This document shows positions 56,830-64,000 of a stretch of 64,000 nucleotides of DNA, piece after piece. The position numbers and the translations under genes are program-made. Each line of letters opens with the position of its first letter. Position 1 is the stretch's first letter. This DNA comes from Pseudomonas frederiksbergensis (GTDB lineage: Bacteria; Pseudomonadota; Gammaproteobacteria; Pseudomonadales; Pseudomonadaceae), in assembly GCF_003732275.1 (NCBI RefSeq), contig NZ_MOBM01000019.1:186001-250000 (forward strand), read 5' to 3'. The notes under the pieces were generated by a model that was given only the letters and a program-made list of their open reading frames with translations, was not told the origin of the DNA and ran no database searches.

Positions 56830-56835
56830 ATTATA
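56830..56835 (-). promoter_or_regulatory. Candidate -10 box upstream of the carbamoyltransferase gene
   Basis: TATAAT on the minus strand lies about 95 bases upstream of the GTG start; no good -35 is present. The remaining 412 bp gap (56738-57149) holds only the REPIN at 57033. Confidence 0.4.
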
Positions 56836-57032
56836 GCGTAAACATGGCGGGAATGACCCTGCCCTTATCAGCGCCGTGAAGATGACGTCGAGCCCACGCA
56901 CTCGCCGTCGCTCATCCGCGACCTGGGCGCCAGTAAATCCTGAGATTGCTGTCGATTGCCTGCCGGTAAATCGCATAGGGCAAGGAAACGGTGTCGAAGG
57001 CTTTCCTCACCGAGTGACTCGGCTGACAGTTC

Positions 57033-57137
57033 CGGCCTCTTCGCGAGCAAGCCCGCTCCCACATTAGGTTTATGTTGAACACAAATTTTGTGTACGACCG
57101 AGAACCACTGTGGGAGCGGGCTTGCCCGCGAAAGGGG
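57033..57137. repeat. REPIN, family GGCCTCTTCGCGAGCAAGCCCGCTCCCACA
   Basis: The left arm GGCCTCTTCGCGAGCAAGCC and the right arm GGGAGCGGGCTTGCCCGCGA (slightly diverged at its end) lie between the tandem kinase gene and the carbamoyltransferase promoter. Confidence 0.88.
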
Positions 57138-57149
57138 CGAAGCCCCGAT

Positions 57150-58601
57150 TCAGGCAGCGCTGGAGATATCTTTGGGCAAACGCTGATCAATCACCTGATA
57201 CAGCGCACTGCTCTCGGGCCAATTGCGCATGAATCGCGCCCGATCCCGCGCGTACGCCGGGGCAAAGCTACTGATCGAGCCATGCTGACACATCGAATCC
57301 AGATCGATCAGCGCCCAGCGATCCTGTTGCCAGAACAGGTTATGCCCCTTGAAATCGCCATGGCTGATCCGCTCGCGAATCAGCTCGGCGAACAGGTGAT
57401 CCAGAGCCTGCAACTCGGCTTGCGGCGCTTCGCCGCTTTCCACGTATGGCGCAAACCGCTCGATGATGTCCGGCCCCGGCAAATACTCGGTCACCAGGTA
57501 CGCCCGGCTGCGCAGCCAGAGAAAACGTTTCTCCAGTAACGCCAATGGCTTGGGCGTGGCGATGCCCAGGAAAGCCAGACGGTTGCCTTCACGCCATGAG
57601 TGCCAGGCGCGGCTCGGGCGCCAGAAGCGTTTGAGCCAGTGAGCAAAGCCTTTGATGTTGTAACGCTTGACCAACAATGTGCGCCCGGCCACGTCGACCT
57701 TGCCGACACTCGCCGCGCCGCCGGTCTTGTACAGGTGGCCCTGATCGAGCAAGGCATCGGCCTGCTCCAGCACCGGCAACATCGCGGCCTCTTCCTCGCG
57801 GCGAATCGCCCGCAAGCCGAACGCTCCGCGCTGGACGCTGAACAACGTACATTCGCGGCCGACCTTGATCAGGAAGTCCTTCAAACGCCAGCGGCGGACC
57901 TTGTCGATCTGCTTCTGCAACGCTTCCATGGGCAAGGCATGTTCGCCGTTGCTCAACAGGTAATACACCAGCAATTCTTCAGTGAAGGGTTCCAGCGATT
58001 TGGGCAACTGGGCAAAAAACACCCCGAGGTTTTCCAGAACTTTGTCCTGTGACAGTGGCTTGCCAGCCGTCTCGGCGCAGATCCCGGCGCCATCGATCAA
58101 ATATAACTGACCGCCGTGGCGCAGCAGGTTGTCCAGGTGCAGGTCTTCCTGCCACAGCCCCTTGCTATGCAGATGACCTATCGCGCCCAAGGCCTCAGCC
58201 AGCACCGCTGATTGCTCATCCGCCAACACGGCCAAGTGTTCGACCTGTTTCCAGGCATCCCCCAGGCTCTCGGCGCCTTCAAGTAAATCGAACAACAACC
58301 AGCCGCCTTCGCCGTCCTTCAGGCCATCAGCCAATAACAACGGCGTAGTCAGCCCTTGAGCAGCGAGCAAACGCACGCCGTCCAGTTCGCGCTGAAAGTG
58401 CCGCGCCGCTTTGCCGCCGACCAGCAACTTGGCCAATACCGGCCGGCCGCGCCAGACCCCGGCGCCCACATAACGTTGCCCCGGCAATACCCGCAGCAGG
58501 CTCAGCAATTGCAACTCTGCCGGCCCCGCGGCATCCGCCAGTGGAATGTTCAGCGGCAGGCTTGGGCTGCGGCCGGCATTTTTCAGTTCGGACAAACGCA
58601 T
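57150..58601 (-). CDS. Tandem kinase-fold LPS core protein
   Basis: This 483 aa protein carries two kinase-like domains. The first (about residues 45-200) has LWQEDLHLDNLL with Asp153 and YLIDGAGI. The second (about 295-445) has LLVKRYNIKG for the ATP Lys, ISHGDFKGHNLFW with Asp416, and ALIDLDSM. Both catalytic loops look intact. It matches the P. aeruginosa gene downstream of the WaaP/WapP kinases, thought to phosphorylate core sugars. The ATG at 58601 shares one base with the stop of the preceding gene (TGATG). It is the last gene of the waaF-to-kinase operon. Confidence 0.82.
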   Translation of the reverse strand: MRLSELKNAGRSPSLPLNIPLADAAGPAELQLLSLLRVLPGQRYVGAGVWRGRPVLAKLLVGGKAARHFQRELDGVRLLAAQGLTTPLLLADGLKDGEGGWLLFDLLEGAESLGDAWKQVEHLAVLADEQSAVLAEALGAIGHLHSKGLWQEDLHLDNLLRHGGQLYLIDGAGICAETAGKPLSQDKVLENLGVFFAQLPKSLEPFTEELLVYYLLSNGEHALPMEALQKQIDKVRRWRLKDFLIKVGRECTLFSVQRGAFGLRAIRREEEAAMLPVLEQADALLDQGHLYKTGGAASVGKVDVAGRTLLVKRYNIKGFAHWLKRFWRPSRAWHSWREGNRLAFLGIATPKPLALLEKRFLWLRSRAYLVTEYLPGPDIIERFAPYVESGEAPQAELQALDHLFAELIRERISHGDFKGHNLFWQQDRWALIDLDSMCQHGSISSFAPAYARDRARFMRNWPESSALYQVIDQRLPKDISSAA

Positions 58602-59353
58602 CAACGCGCCTCCTTGTGACTGCGCCGCGCACTCAGGCGCGATACCCAACTGTCCACCACCGAACGGTTCAATGGCTGATTCAGATAAACCGCCAACAAC
58701 TCGCGCAGCTGACTTTCGCTCCATTCCGGCGCCCGACGCAGCAACGGGTCCAGGTCCTTGACCCGATCACGCTGACCAAAAAACAGCGGGCGGGTTTTTT
58801 CCAGATCGATCAACCGAGCCTGATAGCCGTCACCGGTCGCCTGAAGAAAAATATGCTTGGGATAGAAGCAGCCGTGGAGTTGATGCACCTCGTGCAGGCG
58901 TCGCGCCAGTTGCCCACAGGCTTTCAGAATCGCCGAATGCTGCACCGCGCTCAGGTCGGACCAGCGCTGCAACAGCGAATCCAGGTCATCCCAACCGTCC
59001 AGCGCACGGGTCAGCAGAATCGCCCGGACTTCGCCGTCGACTTTGCGCTCACCGAAAAACGCTGCCTGCAGCGCCGGTATACCCAGTTTCTGATAACGAC
59101 TGATGTTGCGAAACTCGCGGGCAAAACTCGGCTCGCCAAAGGGCGAATGCAATGTGCGTGTCAGGTAGTTGCTCTGGCGTTTGAGGTAATAGCTATGACC
59201 TTCCAGTTCCAGCCGAAACACACTGCTCCAGCCCCCCCGACCGGTGTTGGGTTCGTCCACGGCTTCAAGCTGTTTGGCCCAGAGCGCGTCGAAGGTGCCG
59301 AGGCCATGACGCTCAAGCAGCGCACGGTCTTCAGCAGCCAGAAAGTCAGTCAT
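58601..59353 (-). CDS. LPS kinase-fold protein (InaA-like) lacking the catalytic Asp
   Basis: This 250 aa protein has a WaaP/InaA kinase fold: HSYYLKRQSNYLTRT with Lys58, and RLIDLEKTRPLFFG with Asp183. The catalytic loop reads LHGCFYPKHIFL, so Cys162 stands where WaaP has the catalytic Asp (HRDCYICHFL in the neighbouring gene). It may be a pseudokinase or use altered chemistry. Its stop overlaps the next start (TGATG), and its start overlaps the wapP stop by 4 bases, so it is tightly coupled to active kinases. Confidence 0.82.
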   Translation of the reverse strand: MTDFLAAEDRALLERHGLGTFDALWAKQLEAVDEPNTGRGGWSSVFRLELEGHSYYLKRQSNYLTRTLHSPFGEPSFAREFRNISRYQKLGIPALQAAFFGERKVDGEVRAILLTRALDGWDDLDSLLQRWSDLSAVQHSAILKACGQLARRLHEVHQLHGCFYPKHIFLQATGDGYQARLIDLEKTRPLFFGQRDRVKDLDPLLRRAPEWSESQLRELLAVYLNQPLNRSVVDSWVSRLSARRSHKEAR

Positions 59354-60084
59354 TCGCGGCCCTCGAAAAATCTCACCACGTGCCGAATCCGTTTCTTGTC
59401 GGCGGCATCGAGCCGGGCACATTGGCGGTATTGCAGGTAGAAGCGCAGGCGCTGGGTGGCCGACAGGTGATATTTGGCAACTTTGTCCAGACAAGCCAGG
59501 TCTTTGGTGATCCGGTACTTGAGCCAGAAGCCGCGCCAGAAATCACCATTGGGGCAGTCGATCAGAAACAGCCGGGACTCATCGTCGATCAGCAGGTTGC
59601 GCCACTTCAAATCGTTATGGGTAAAACGGTGATCGTGCATGGTCCGGGTATAGCCCGCCAGCTGTCGACTGATGTTGTCGACCCAGGCGCGGTCCGCCAG
59701 TTTCGGATCACGCCGGTCAGCCAGGGCCGACAAATCTTCGGTATGAGGCAGTTCGCGTGTGATCATTGCCCCTCGGTCATATGCCACGCCGCGCCGCTCC
59801 AGTCCCCAGGCCACAACTTCGGCGGTGGGAATGCCCCATTTGGCGAAACGCTTGAGGTTCTGCCACTCGGCCTTCACCCGCGGCTTGCCCAGGTAACGGC
59901 GCAGGCCTTTGCCGGCGCCGACGTAGCGCTTGACGTAATAGTTGACGCCGTTGCGCTGGACGCGAATGACCTCCGACAGTGGATCGTGGGTCAGTCGCTC
60001 GCCCTTGAGCGCGAACACCGCGTCAAGGCTGCCGAAGTCTTCTGCCAGATCGCTGTAAGCAGGTTCCAGTGTCCAACCCGACAT
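59350..60084 (-). CDS. wapP: LPS core kinase WapP
   Basis: This 244 aa kinase-fold protein has VNYYVKRYVGAGKG with Lys52, the catalytic loop FTHNDLKWRNLLI with Asp158, and FLIDCPNGDFWRG with Asp176. All key residues are present, so it probably phosphorylates a core heptose in the cytoplasm. It starts one base into the stop of waaP, consistent with the P. aeruginosa order waaG-waaP-wapP. Confidence 0.87.
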   Translation of the reverse strand: MSGWTLEPAYSDLAEDFGSLDAVFALKGERLTHDPLSEVIRVQRNGVNYYVKRYVGAGKGLRRYLGKPRVKAEWQNLKRFAKWGIPTAEVVAWGLERRGVAYDRGAMITRELPHTEDLSALADRRDPKLADRAWVDNISRQLAGYTRTMHDHRFTHNDLKWRNLLIDDESRLFLIDCPNGDFWRGFWLKYRITKDLACLDKVAKYHLSATQRLRFYLQYRQCARLDAADKKRIRHVVRFFEGRE

Positions 60085-60890
60085 CAGAGCGCATCCCCGT
60101 ATCGCTGCTTACGCTCGTAGAGCTTGTTGGCCTTGCCTTCGAGCCATGCCAGCAGCCCCGCTTCTTCAGCCAGAATCTGGCGCAAGGGCTGCTGGAAGTA
60201 GCCCTTGAGGAAACGCAATTTGTCGCGACGGGTCAGGCCGATGTCCAGCGCCGAAAAATACAGCGCCGCCAGGTCCTTGTTGCGCCAGCGTTGGGTAATC
60301 GTCGGACGGGTCTGGGCACGGTGCAGATCGATCACCGACAGCTTGAAGTCGTCGGCTGTCACCGGCTTGTCGGTGTGCAGCAGGAAGTGGCAGATGTAGC
60401 AGTCGCGGTGGTTGACCCCGGCGCGGTGCATCATGCCGGTCATGCGCGCGACTTCGGCGATCAAGGCGCGCTTGAGTTTGGGCTCGGGCGGCTGCTTGAC
60501 CCAGTCGATGCTGAAGTCTTCGAGGCTGACGGTGGGCGCCAGCTCTTCAGTGACGATGAACGAATGCTGGTCTGCCGGATTGCTGCCCTTTTCGCCGTAA
60601 GCCACAGCGGTCATGGTCGGCACACCGACTTCTTGCAGGCGCTGGATGGCCTTCCATTCCTGGCCCGCGCCCAGCACTGGCAACTTGGCGGTCAGCAGGT
60701 TTTTGAAGATCTCGCCCCAGCCGATGCCACGATGGATCTTCACGAAGAACCCGTGACCGTCCACTTCAGTACGCAGTGTCCGACGCGCTTCAAGCTCGCG
60801 GTACACCTCGCCCTTGAGGCCCTCGACTTCGGCGAACGGATCGCGTCCGGCCCAGAGGCTCTTGAACGGTTCAGCCAGCATCAACTTCAT
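60084..60890 (-). CDS. waaP: LPS core heptose I kinase WaaP (RfaP)
   Basis: WaaP phosphorylates heptose I of the inner core and is essential in P. aeruginosa. This 268 aa protein has HGFFVKIHRGIGWGEIF with Lys51, the catalytic loop GVNHRDCYICHFLLH with Asp163, and LSVIDLHRAQTRP with Asp188. The start overlaps the stop of waaG by one base. Confidence 0.95.
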   Translation of the reverse strand: MKLMLAEPFKSLWAGRDPFAEVEGLKGEVYRELEARRTLRTEVDGHGFFVKIHRGIGWGEIFKNLLTAKLPVLGAGQEWKAIQRLQEVGVPTMTAVAYGEKGSNPADQHSFIVTEELAPTVSLEDFSIDWVKQPPEPKLKRALIAEVARMTGMMHRAGVNHRDCYICHFLLHTDKPVTADDFKLSVIDLHRAQTRPTITQRWRNKDLAALYFSALDIGLTRRDKLRFLKGYFQQPLRQILAEEAGLLAWLEGKANKLYERKQRYGDAL

Positions 60891-62011
60891 TAAGCGTGCT
60901 CCGCCAGAATCACATCGGCCGCGTGCTGCGGCATGCTGTAGAGGTCGGCCGTCGCGGCGAAGGCCAGACCGTTGCGGCTCCAGGCCGCCCGTGCATTTGC
61001 GTCATTCAACATGCCGGTCAGGTACTGCGTCAGTTGCGCCTGATCGAAGGGCTCGTCCAGCACCAGGCCGGCGTCGGCCTCGGCGATGTAATGAGCGTAC
61101 CCGCACACCGCGCTCACCAGCACCGGCAAGCCAGCCACCACGGCTTCAAGCAGCACCGTCCCGGTGTTTTCGTTGTACGCCGGATGGATCAACAGATCGG
61201 CACCGAGCAGGAAACGCGGGATATCGCTGCGACCCTTGAGGAACTGCACGTTGTCGCCGAGCCCCAATGTGGCGCTCTGCAACTGGAATACTTTGGGGTC
61301 GTCCTGGCCAATTACAAATAGTCGGGTACGTTTTTTCAGCTCGGCGGGCAAGGCGGCCAGCGCCTTGAGGCTGCGGTCCACGCCTTTGGTCTTGAACCCG
61401 GAGCCGATCTGCACCAGCAGCAGTTCATCATCTTTCAGGCTGAACTCGCGACGAAACTCGGCACGGATCTCGGCGGCATTGGTCGGCGCGCGACGGTCCT
61501 GAGAGATACCCGGCGGCAGTAAATGGAAGCGCGCAAGCGGCGTGTCGTAATGTTTGATGAACAGCGGCTGCTGCACTTCGGAAATCATCAGCACTTGGGT
61601 CTTGGCATCCTTGGCGAACACCGCGCGCTCGTACTCGGCGAAGTGCCGGTAGCGACCCCAGCGACGGTACAGCGAGTTGCGCAGGTTTTGTGCCTTGTCT
61701 TCGAAGCAGCCGTCGGCGGCGTAGTAAACGTCCAGGCCCGGCATTTTGTTGAAACCGATCAAGCGATCCACCGGACGCTTGGCCAGATCGGCCTCCATCC
61801 ACTCGGTGAGTTTCTCATTGCGCCGATGATTGAAGAGCGCCTTGACCGGCGCCACCAGCACTTCGAAACCCGGTGGAACATCGCCCTCCCAGATCAGCGT
61901 GTAGACGCGAATCTGATGGCCGCGCTGCTGACATTCGAGGGCGATGCGCATGAAATCGCGCTGCAAGCCACCAAACGGAAAATATTTGTACAGGACAAAT
62001 GCCAATTGCAT
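60890..62011 (-). CDS. waaG: LPS core glycosyltransferase WaaG
   Basis: WaaG is a GT4 enzyme that adds the first hexose (galactosamine in Pseudomonas) to heptose II. The N-terminal lobe has YKYFPFGGLQRDFMRIA, and the C-terminal lobe has the EX7E motif in AYNENTGTVLLEAVVAGLP. The 373 aa length is normal. It overlaps both waaC and waaP by single bases. Confidence 0.95.
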   Translation of the reverse strand: MQLAFVLYKYFPFGGLQRDFMRIALECQQRGHQIRVYTLIWEGDVPPGFEVLVAPVKALFNHRRNEKLTEWMEADLAKRPVDRLIGFNKMPGLDVYYAADGCFEDKAQNLRNSLYRRWGRYRHFAEYERAVFAKDAKTQVLMISEVQQPLFIKHYDTPLARFHLLPPGISQDRRAPTNAAEIRAEFRREFSLKDDELLLVQIGSGFKTKGVDRSLKALAALPAELKKRTRLFVIGQDDPKVFQLQSATLGLGDNVQFLKGRSDIPRFLLGADLLIHPAYNENTGTVLLEAVVAGLPVLVSAVCGYAHYIAEADAGLVLDEPFDQAQLTQYLTGMLNDANARAAWSRNGLAFAATADLYSMPQHAADVILAEHA

Positions 62012-63072
62012 CAGCGCAGCTCCTCAGCCAGTAACAACGTGCTCAGTCGGCTCGCGACACGCTCGGGATTCAGACGCGTGAAGCACAGGGGCCACTCGCG
62101 TTTCAGGTCGAACCGACGGGCATCGTCGGCCGTCGGTTGATAGGTGCATTTCTTTTGCAGGCACGGCGCGCAGGGGAAGTCGCTGGCCATGTGAATCTGC
62201 GACTTGCCGTACGCGCCGGTCAGGCCAGGGTTGGTCGGACCGAACAGCGACAGGGTCGGCACGTCCAGCGCCGCGGCCAGATGACCGAGACCGGTGTCCA
62301 CCGCCACGCAGGCTTGCGCTCCGGCCAGGACTTTGCCGACACCCGCCAGGTTCAGTTTGGGCAGCACTTCGACGTGCTTCATGTCTTTGGCTATGCGCTC
62401 GGCGCGGGCCTTTTCGACCGGATTACCCCACGGCAGCTTCACCGCCACGCCGAGGTAACCCACCCGCTCGGCCAGCTCGCGCCAATAGGCTTCGGGCCAG
62501 TGCTTGGTGTCCCAGGTGGTGCCATGGAGAAACACCACGTACGGATTCTTGCGCGGCAACTCCACCAGTCGCTCGACGTTCAGGCCGTAGTCGCCCAGCC
62601 CTTTAGGCAGGTCATAACCCAGGGCCACCGCGAACAGCTGACGCACTCGCTCTACCGCGTGCTGCCCACGGGCCACGGCCAGACGACGGGAATAGAAACG
62701 CGCGGCAATCGGTTCGCGGGCTGAGTTTTTGTCCAGCCCAGCCACCGGAGCTTTGGCGTAGCGAGTCAGCAAGGCGCTTTTCAGCAGGCCCTGGGCATCG
62801 ATCACCAAGTCATATTTGGTCGCGCGAATGCTTTGCTTGAAGCGCTTCCATTCGCCACTCTTGATGGTCTGCCAGATGTTCTTGCGCCAGCGACGGATCG
62901 CCACCGGAATCACCTTGCCCACGGCCGGGTGCCAGGTCGGAATCTCGGCGAAACCTTCTTCCACCACCCAGTCGAACGTGATGCCGGGGATCGCCCGCGC
63001 CGCGTCGGTCAACGCTGGCAGCGCGTGAATCACGTCGCCCAGCGAAGAAGTCTTGATCAACAGTACCCGCAA
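62011..63072 (-). CDS. waaC: LPS heptosyltransferase I WaaC
   Basis: WaaC adds the first L-glycero-D-manno-heptose to Kdo. This 353 aa GT9 enzyme begins MRVLLIKTSSLGDVIHALPA and has FLHGTTWDTKHWPEAYW and AVDTGLGHLAAALDVPTLSL. It ends one base into waaG and starts one base after the waaF stop. Confidence 0.96.
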   Translation of the reverse strand: MRVLLIKTSSLGDVIHALPALTDAARAIPGITFDWVVEEGFAEIPTWHPAVGKVIPVAIRRWRKNIWQTIKSGEWKRFKQSIRATKYDLVIDAQGLLKSALLTRYAKAPVAGLDKNSAREPIAARFYSRRLAVARGQHAVERVRQLFAVALGYDLPKGLGDYGLNVERLVELPRKNPYVVFLHGTTWDTKHWPEAYWRELAERVGYLGVAVKLPWGNPVEKARAERIAKDMKHVEVLPKLNLAGVGKVLAGAQACVAVDTGLGHLAAALDVPTLSLFGPTNPGLTGAYGKSQIHMASDFPCAPCLQKKCTYQPTADDARRFDLKREWPLCFTRLNPERVASRLSTLLLAEELR

Positions 63073-63073
63073 A

Positions 63074-64000
63074 CTATTTGACCTCGACCACAGTGCCCAG
63101 CAACCGCTGCAAGGCTTCGTTCACCGCTTTGGGCATGAGCTGGCGCAAGCAATTGTAATGACCGAAACGGCAGGTGCGATCGAAGCATGGACTGCATTCG
63201 ATGCCCAGGCGCACGATTTCGACATGCTCGGCCAATGGTGGCGTGAAACCCGGCGACGTCGAGCCGTACACCGCCACCAGCGGGCGGTTCAGCGCAGCGG
63301 CCACGTGCATCAGGCCGGAGTCGTTGGAGACCACCGCATCGGCGCAGGACAGCAGATCGATGGCCTCGGCCAGGGAGGTGTCGCCACTGAGGTTCACCGA
63401 CTCTTCACGCAAACCCGGAATCAGCCGCGCGCGAATGTCTTCGCCCACCGCGTGATCGTTTTTCGAGCCGAACAGCCAGACCTGCCAGCCTTCACGGATC
63501 TTCGCTTCGGCGACCTTGGCGTAGTGCTCGGACGGCCAGCGCTTGGACTCGCCGAACTCGGCGCCGGGGCACAGCGCCAACACCGGACGGTCGAGGGCCA
63601 GACTGAATTTGGCCAGTGCGCCGTCGCGGGTCACCGGGTCGATCTGCAGGCTCGGCCGTGGATACGGCTTCGGCAGCTCGGCGCCAGGCTCAAAGGCCAT
63701 GGCCATGAAGCGCTCGATCATCAGCGGGTAACGCTCTTTGTCGAGCGTACGCACGTCATTGAGCAGGCCGTAGCGGAACTCGCCGCGCCAGCCGGTGCGT
63801 TTCGGGATACCGGCAAAAAATGGTACCAGCGCCGACTTCAGGGAATTGGGCAGCAGGATGGCCTGGTCGTACTGACCGGCCAGGGATTTACCGATGCGCC
63901 GACGCGTCGCCAGTTCCAGCACGCCGTGGCCGAGCGGGAAGCTCAAGGCCTGGCGTACTTCGGGCATGCGCTCGAGAATCGGCCGGCTCCACTCGGGGGC
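63074..64000 (-). CDS. waaF: LPS heptosyltransferase II WaaF (5' end outside window)
   Basis: WaaF adds the second heptose to the inner core. The reading frame continues through the right edge with APEWSRPILER before the first internal Met, so about 35-40 N-terminal residues are missing. Visible GT9 motifs are LCPGAEFGESKRWPSEHY and VSNDSGLMHVAAALNRPLVA. It is followed by waaC after one base. It is the upstream-most gene seen of the waaF-waaC-waaG-waaP-wapP operon. Confidence 0.95.
   Translation of the reverse strand, partial: APEWSRPILERMPEVRQALSFPLGHGVLELATRRRIGKSLAGQYDQAILLPNSLKSALVPFFAGIPKRTGWRGEFRYGLLNDVRTLDKERYPLMIERFMAMAFEPGAELPKPYPRPSLQIDPVTRDGALAKFSLALDRPVLALCPGAEFGESKRWPSEHYAKVAEAKIREGWQVWLFGSKNDHAVGEDIRARLIPGLREESVNLSGDTSLAEAIDLLSCADAVVSNDSGLMHVAAALNRPLVAVYGSTSPGFTPPLAEHVEIVRLGIECSPCFDRTCRFGHYNCLRQLMPKAVNEALQRLLGTVVEVK

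Noticed and set aside
56868..57062. 64-codon frame in the 412 bp gap
   Set aside because: It begins in a REPIN and has no ribosome site or family resemblance.

Overview
The window is chromosomal DNA of a Pseudomonas of the P. fluorescens group. The gene order from mutL to waaF follows the P. aeruginosa PAO1 segment that carries mutL, orn, motAB, rhdA, psd, serB, parC/parE, cpdA, thiC, waaA, hldE, msbA and the LPS core locus. Spacers are seeded with REP/REPIN repeats typical of this species group. No rRNA, tRNA, CRISPR array, prophage or intact insertion sequence was seen.

Region by region: (1) 1-6.1 kb holds a tight leftward operon nnr-tsaE-amiB-mutL (mutL runs off the left edge) and divergent queG. 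(2) 6.2-8.7 kb has a TRIC-type membrane protein, orn and rsgA. (3) 8.9-10.8 kb is the most unusual part: a compact three-gene cassette TIR - caspase-like protease - TIR, placed between rsgA and motBA, which are neighbours in P. aeruginosa. It resembles the recently described TIR-caspase anti-phage defence (type IV Thoeris), here with two different TIR proteins. (4) 11.1-22.7 kb has motAB, an HDOD protein, rhodanese RhdA, psd, a PilZ-like protein, serB, a HAMP membrane protein and a PqiC-like lipoprotein. (5) 22.9-33.6 kb has the leftward group parC, a retropepsin-like protease, a phytase-like secreted protein, parE, an esterase, cpdA, a DUF1249 gene and nudF, then a DUF3298 lipoprotein and cytX. 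(6) thiC has a TPP riboswitch in its leader. (7) 36.1-43.7 kb has a TolC-type channel, waaA, a LysR regulator with a divergent SMR pump, an FAD oxidoreductase with an aldo/keto reductase, a 263 bp MITE, and a conserved protein of unknown role.

(8) 43.8-64 kb is the lipopolysaccharide core locus, almost all leftward: hldE, a PIG-L deacetylase (dnpA type), mig-14, msbA, waaL, two putative GT-B sugar transferases, a GT2 glycosyltransferase, a carbamoyltransferase, four kinase-fold proteins in a row (one tandem, one lacking the catalytic Asp), waaG, waaC and waaF (cut by the right edge). Many genes overlap by 1-4 bases, which implies long transcripts and translational coupling. Together they make ADP-heptose, add heptoses and outer sugars, phosphorylate and carbamoylate the core, flip lipid A-core and ligate O-antigen.

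Twelve paired REP elements of several sequence families and one singlet fill intergenic gaps, mostly at gene ends, where several can also act as bidirectional terminators.
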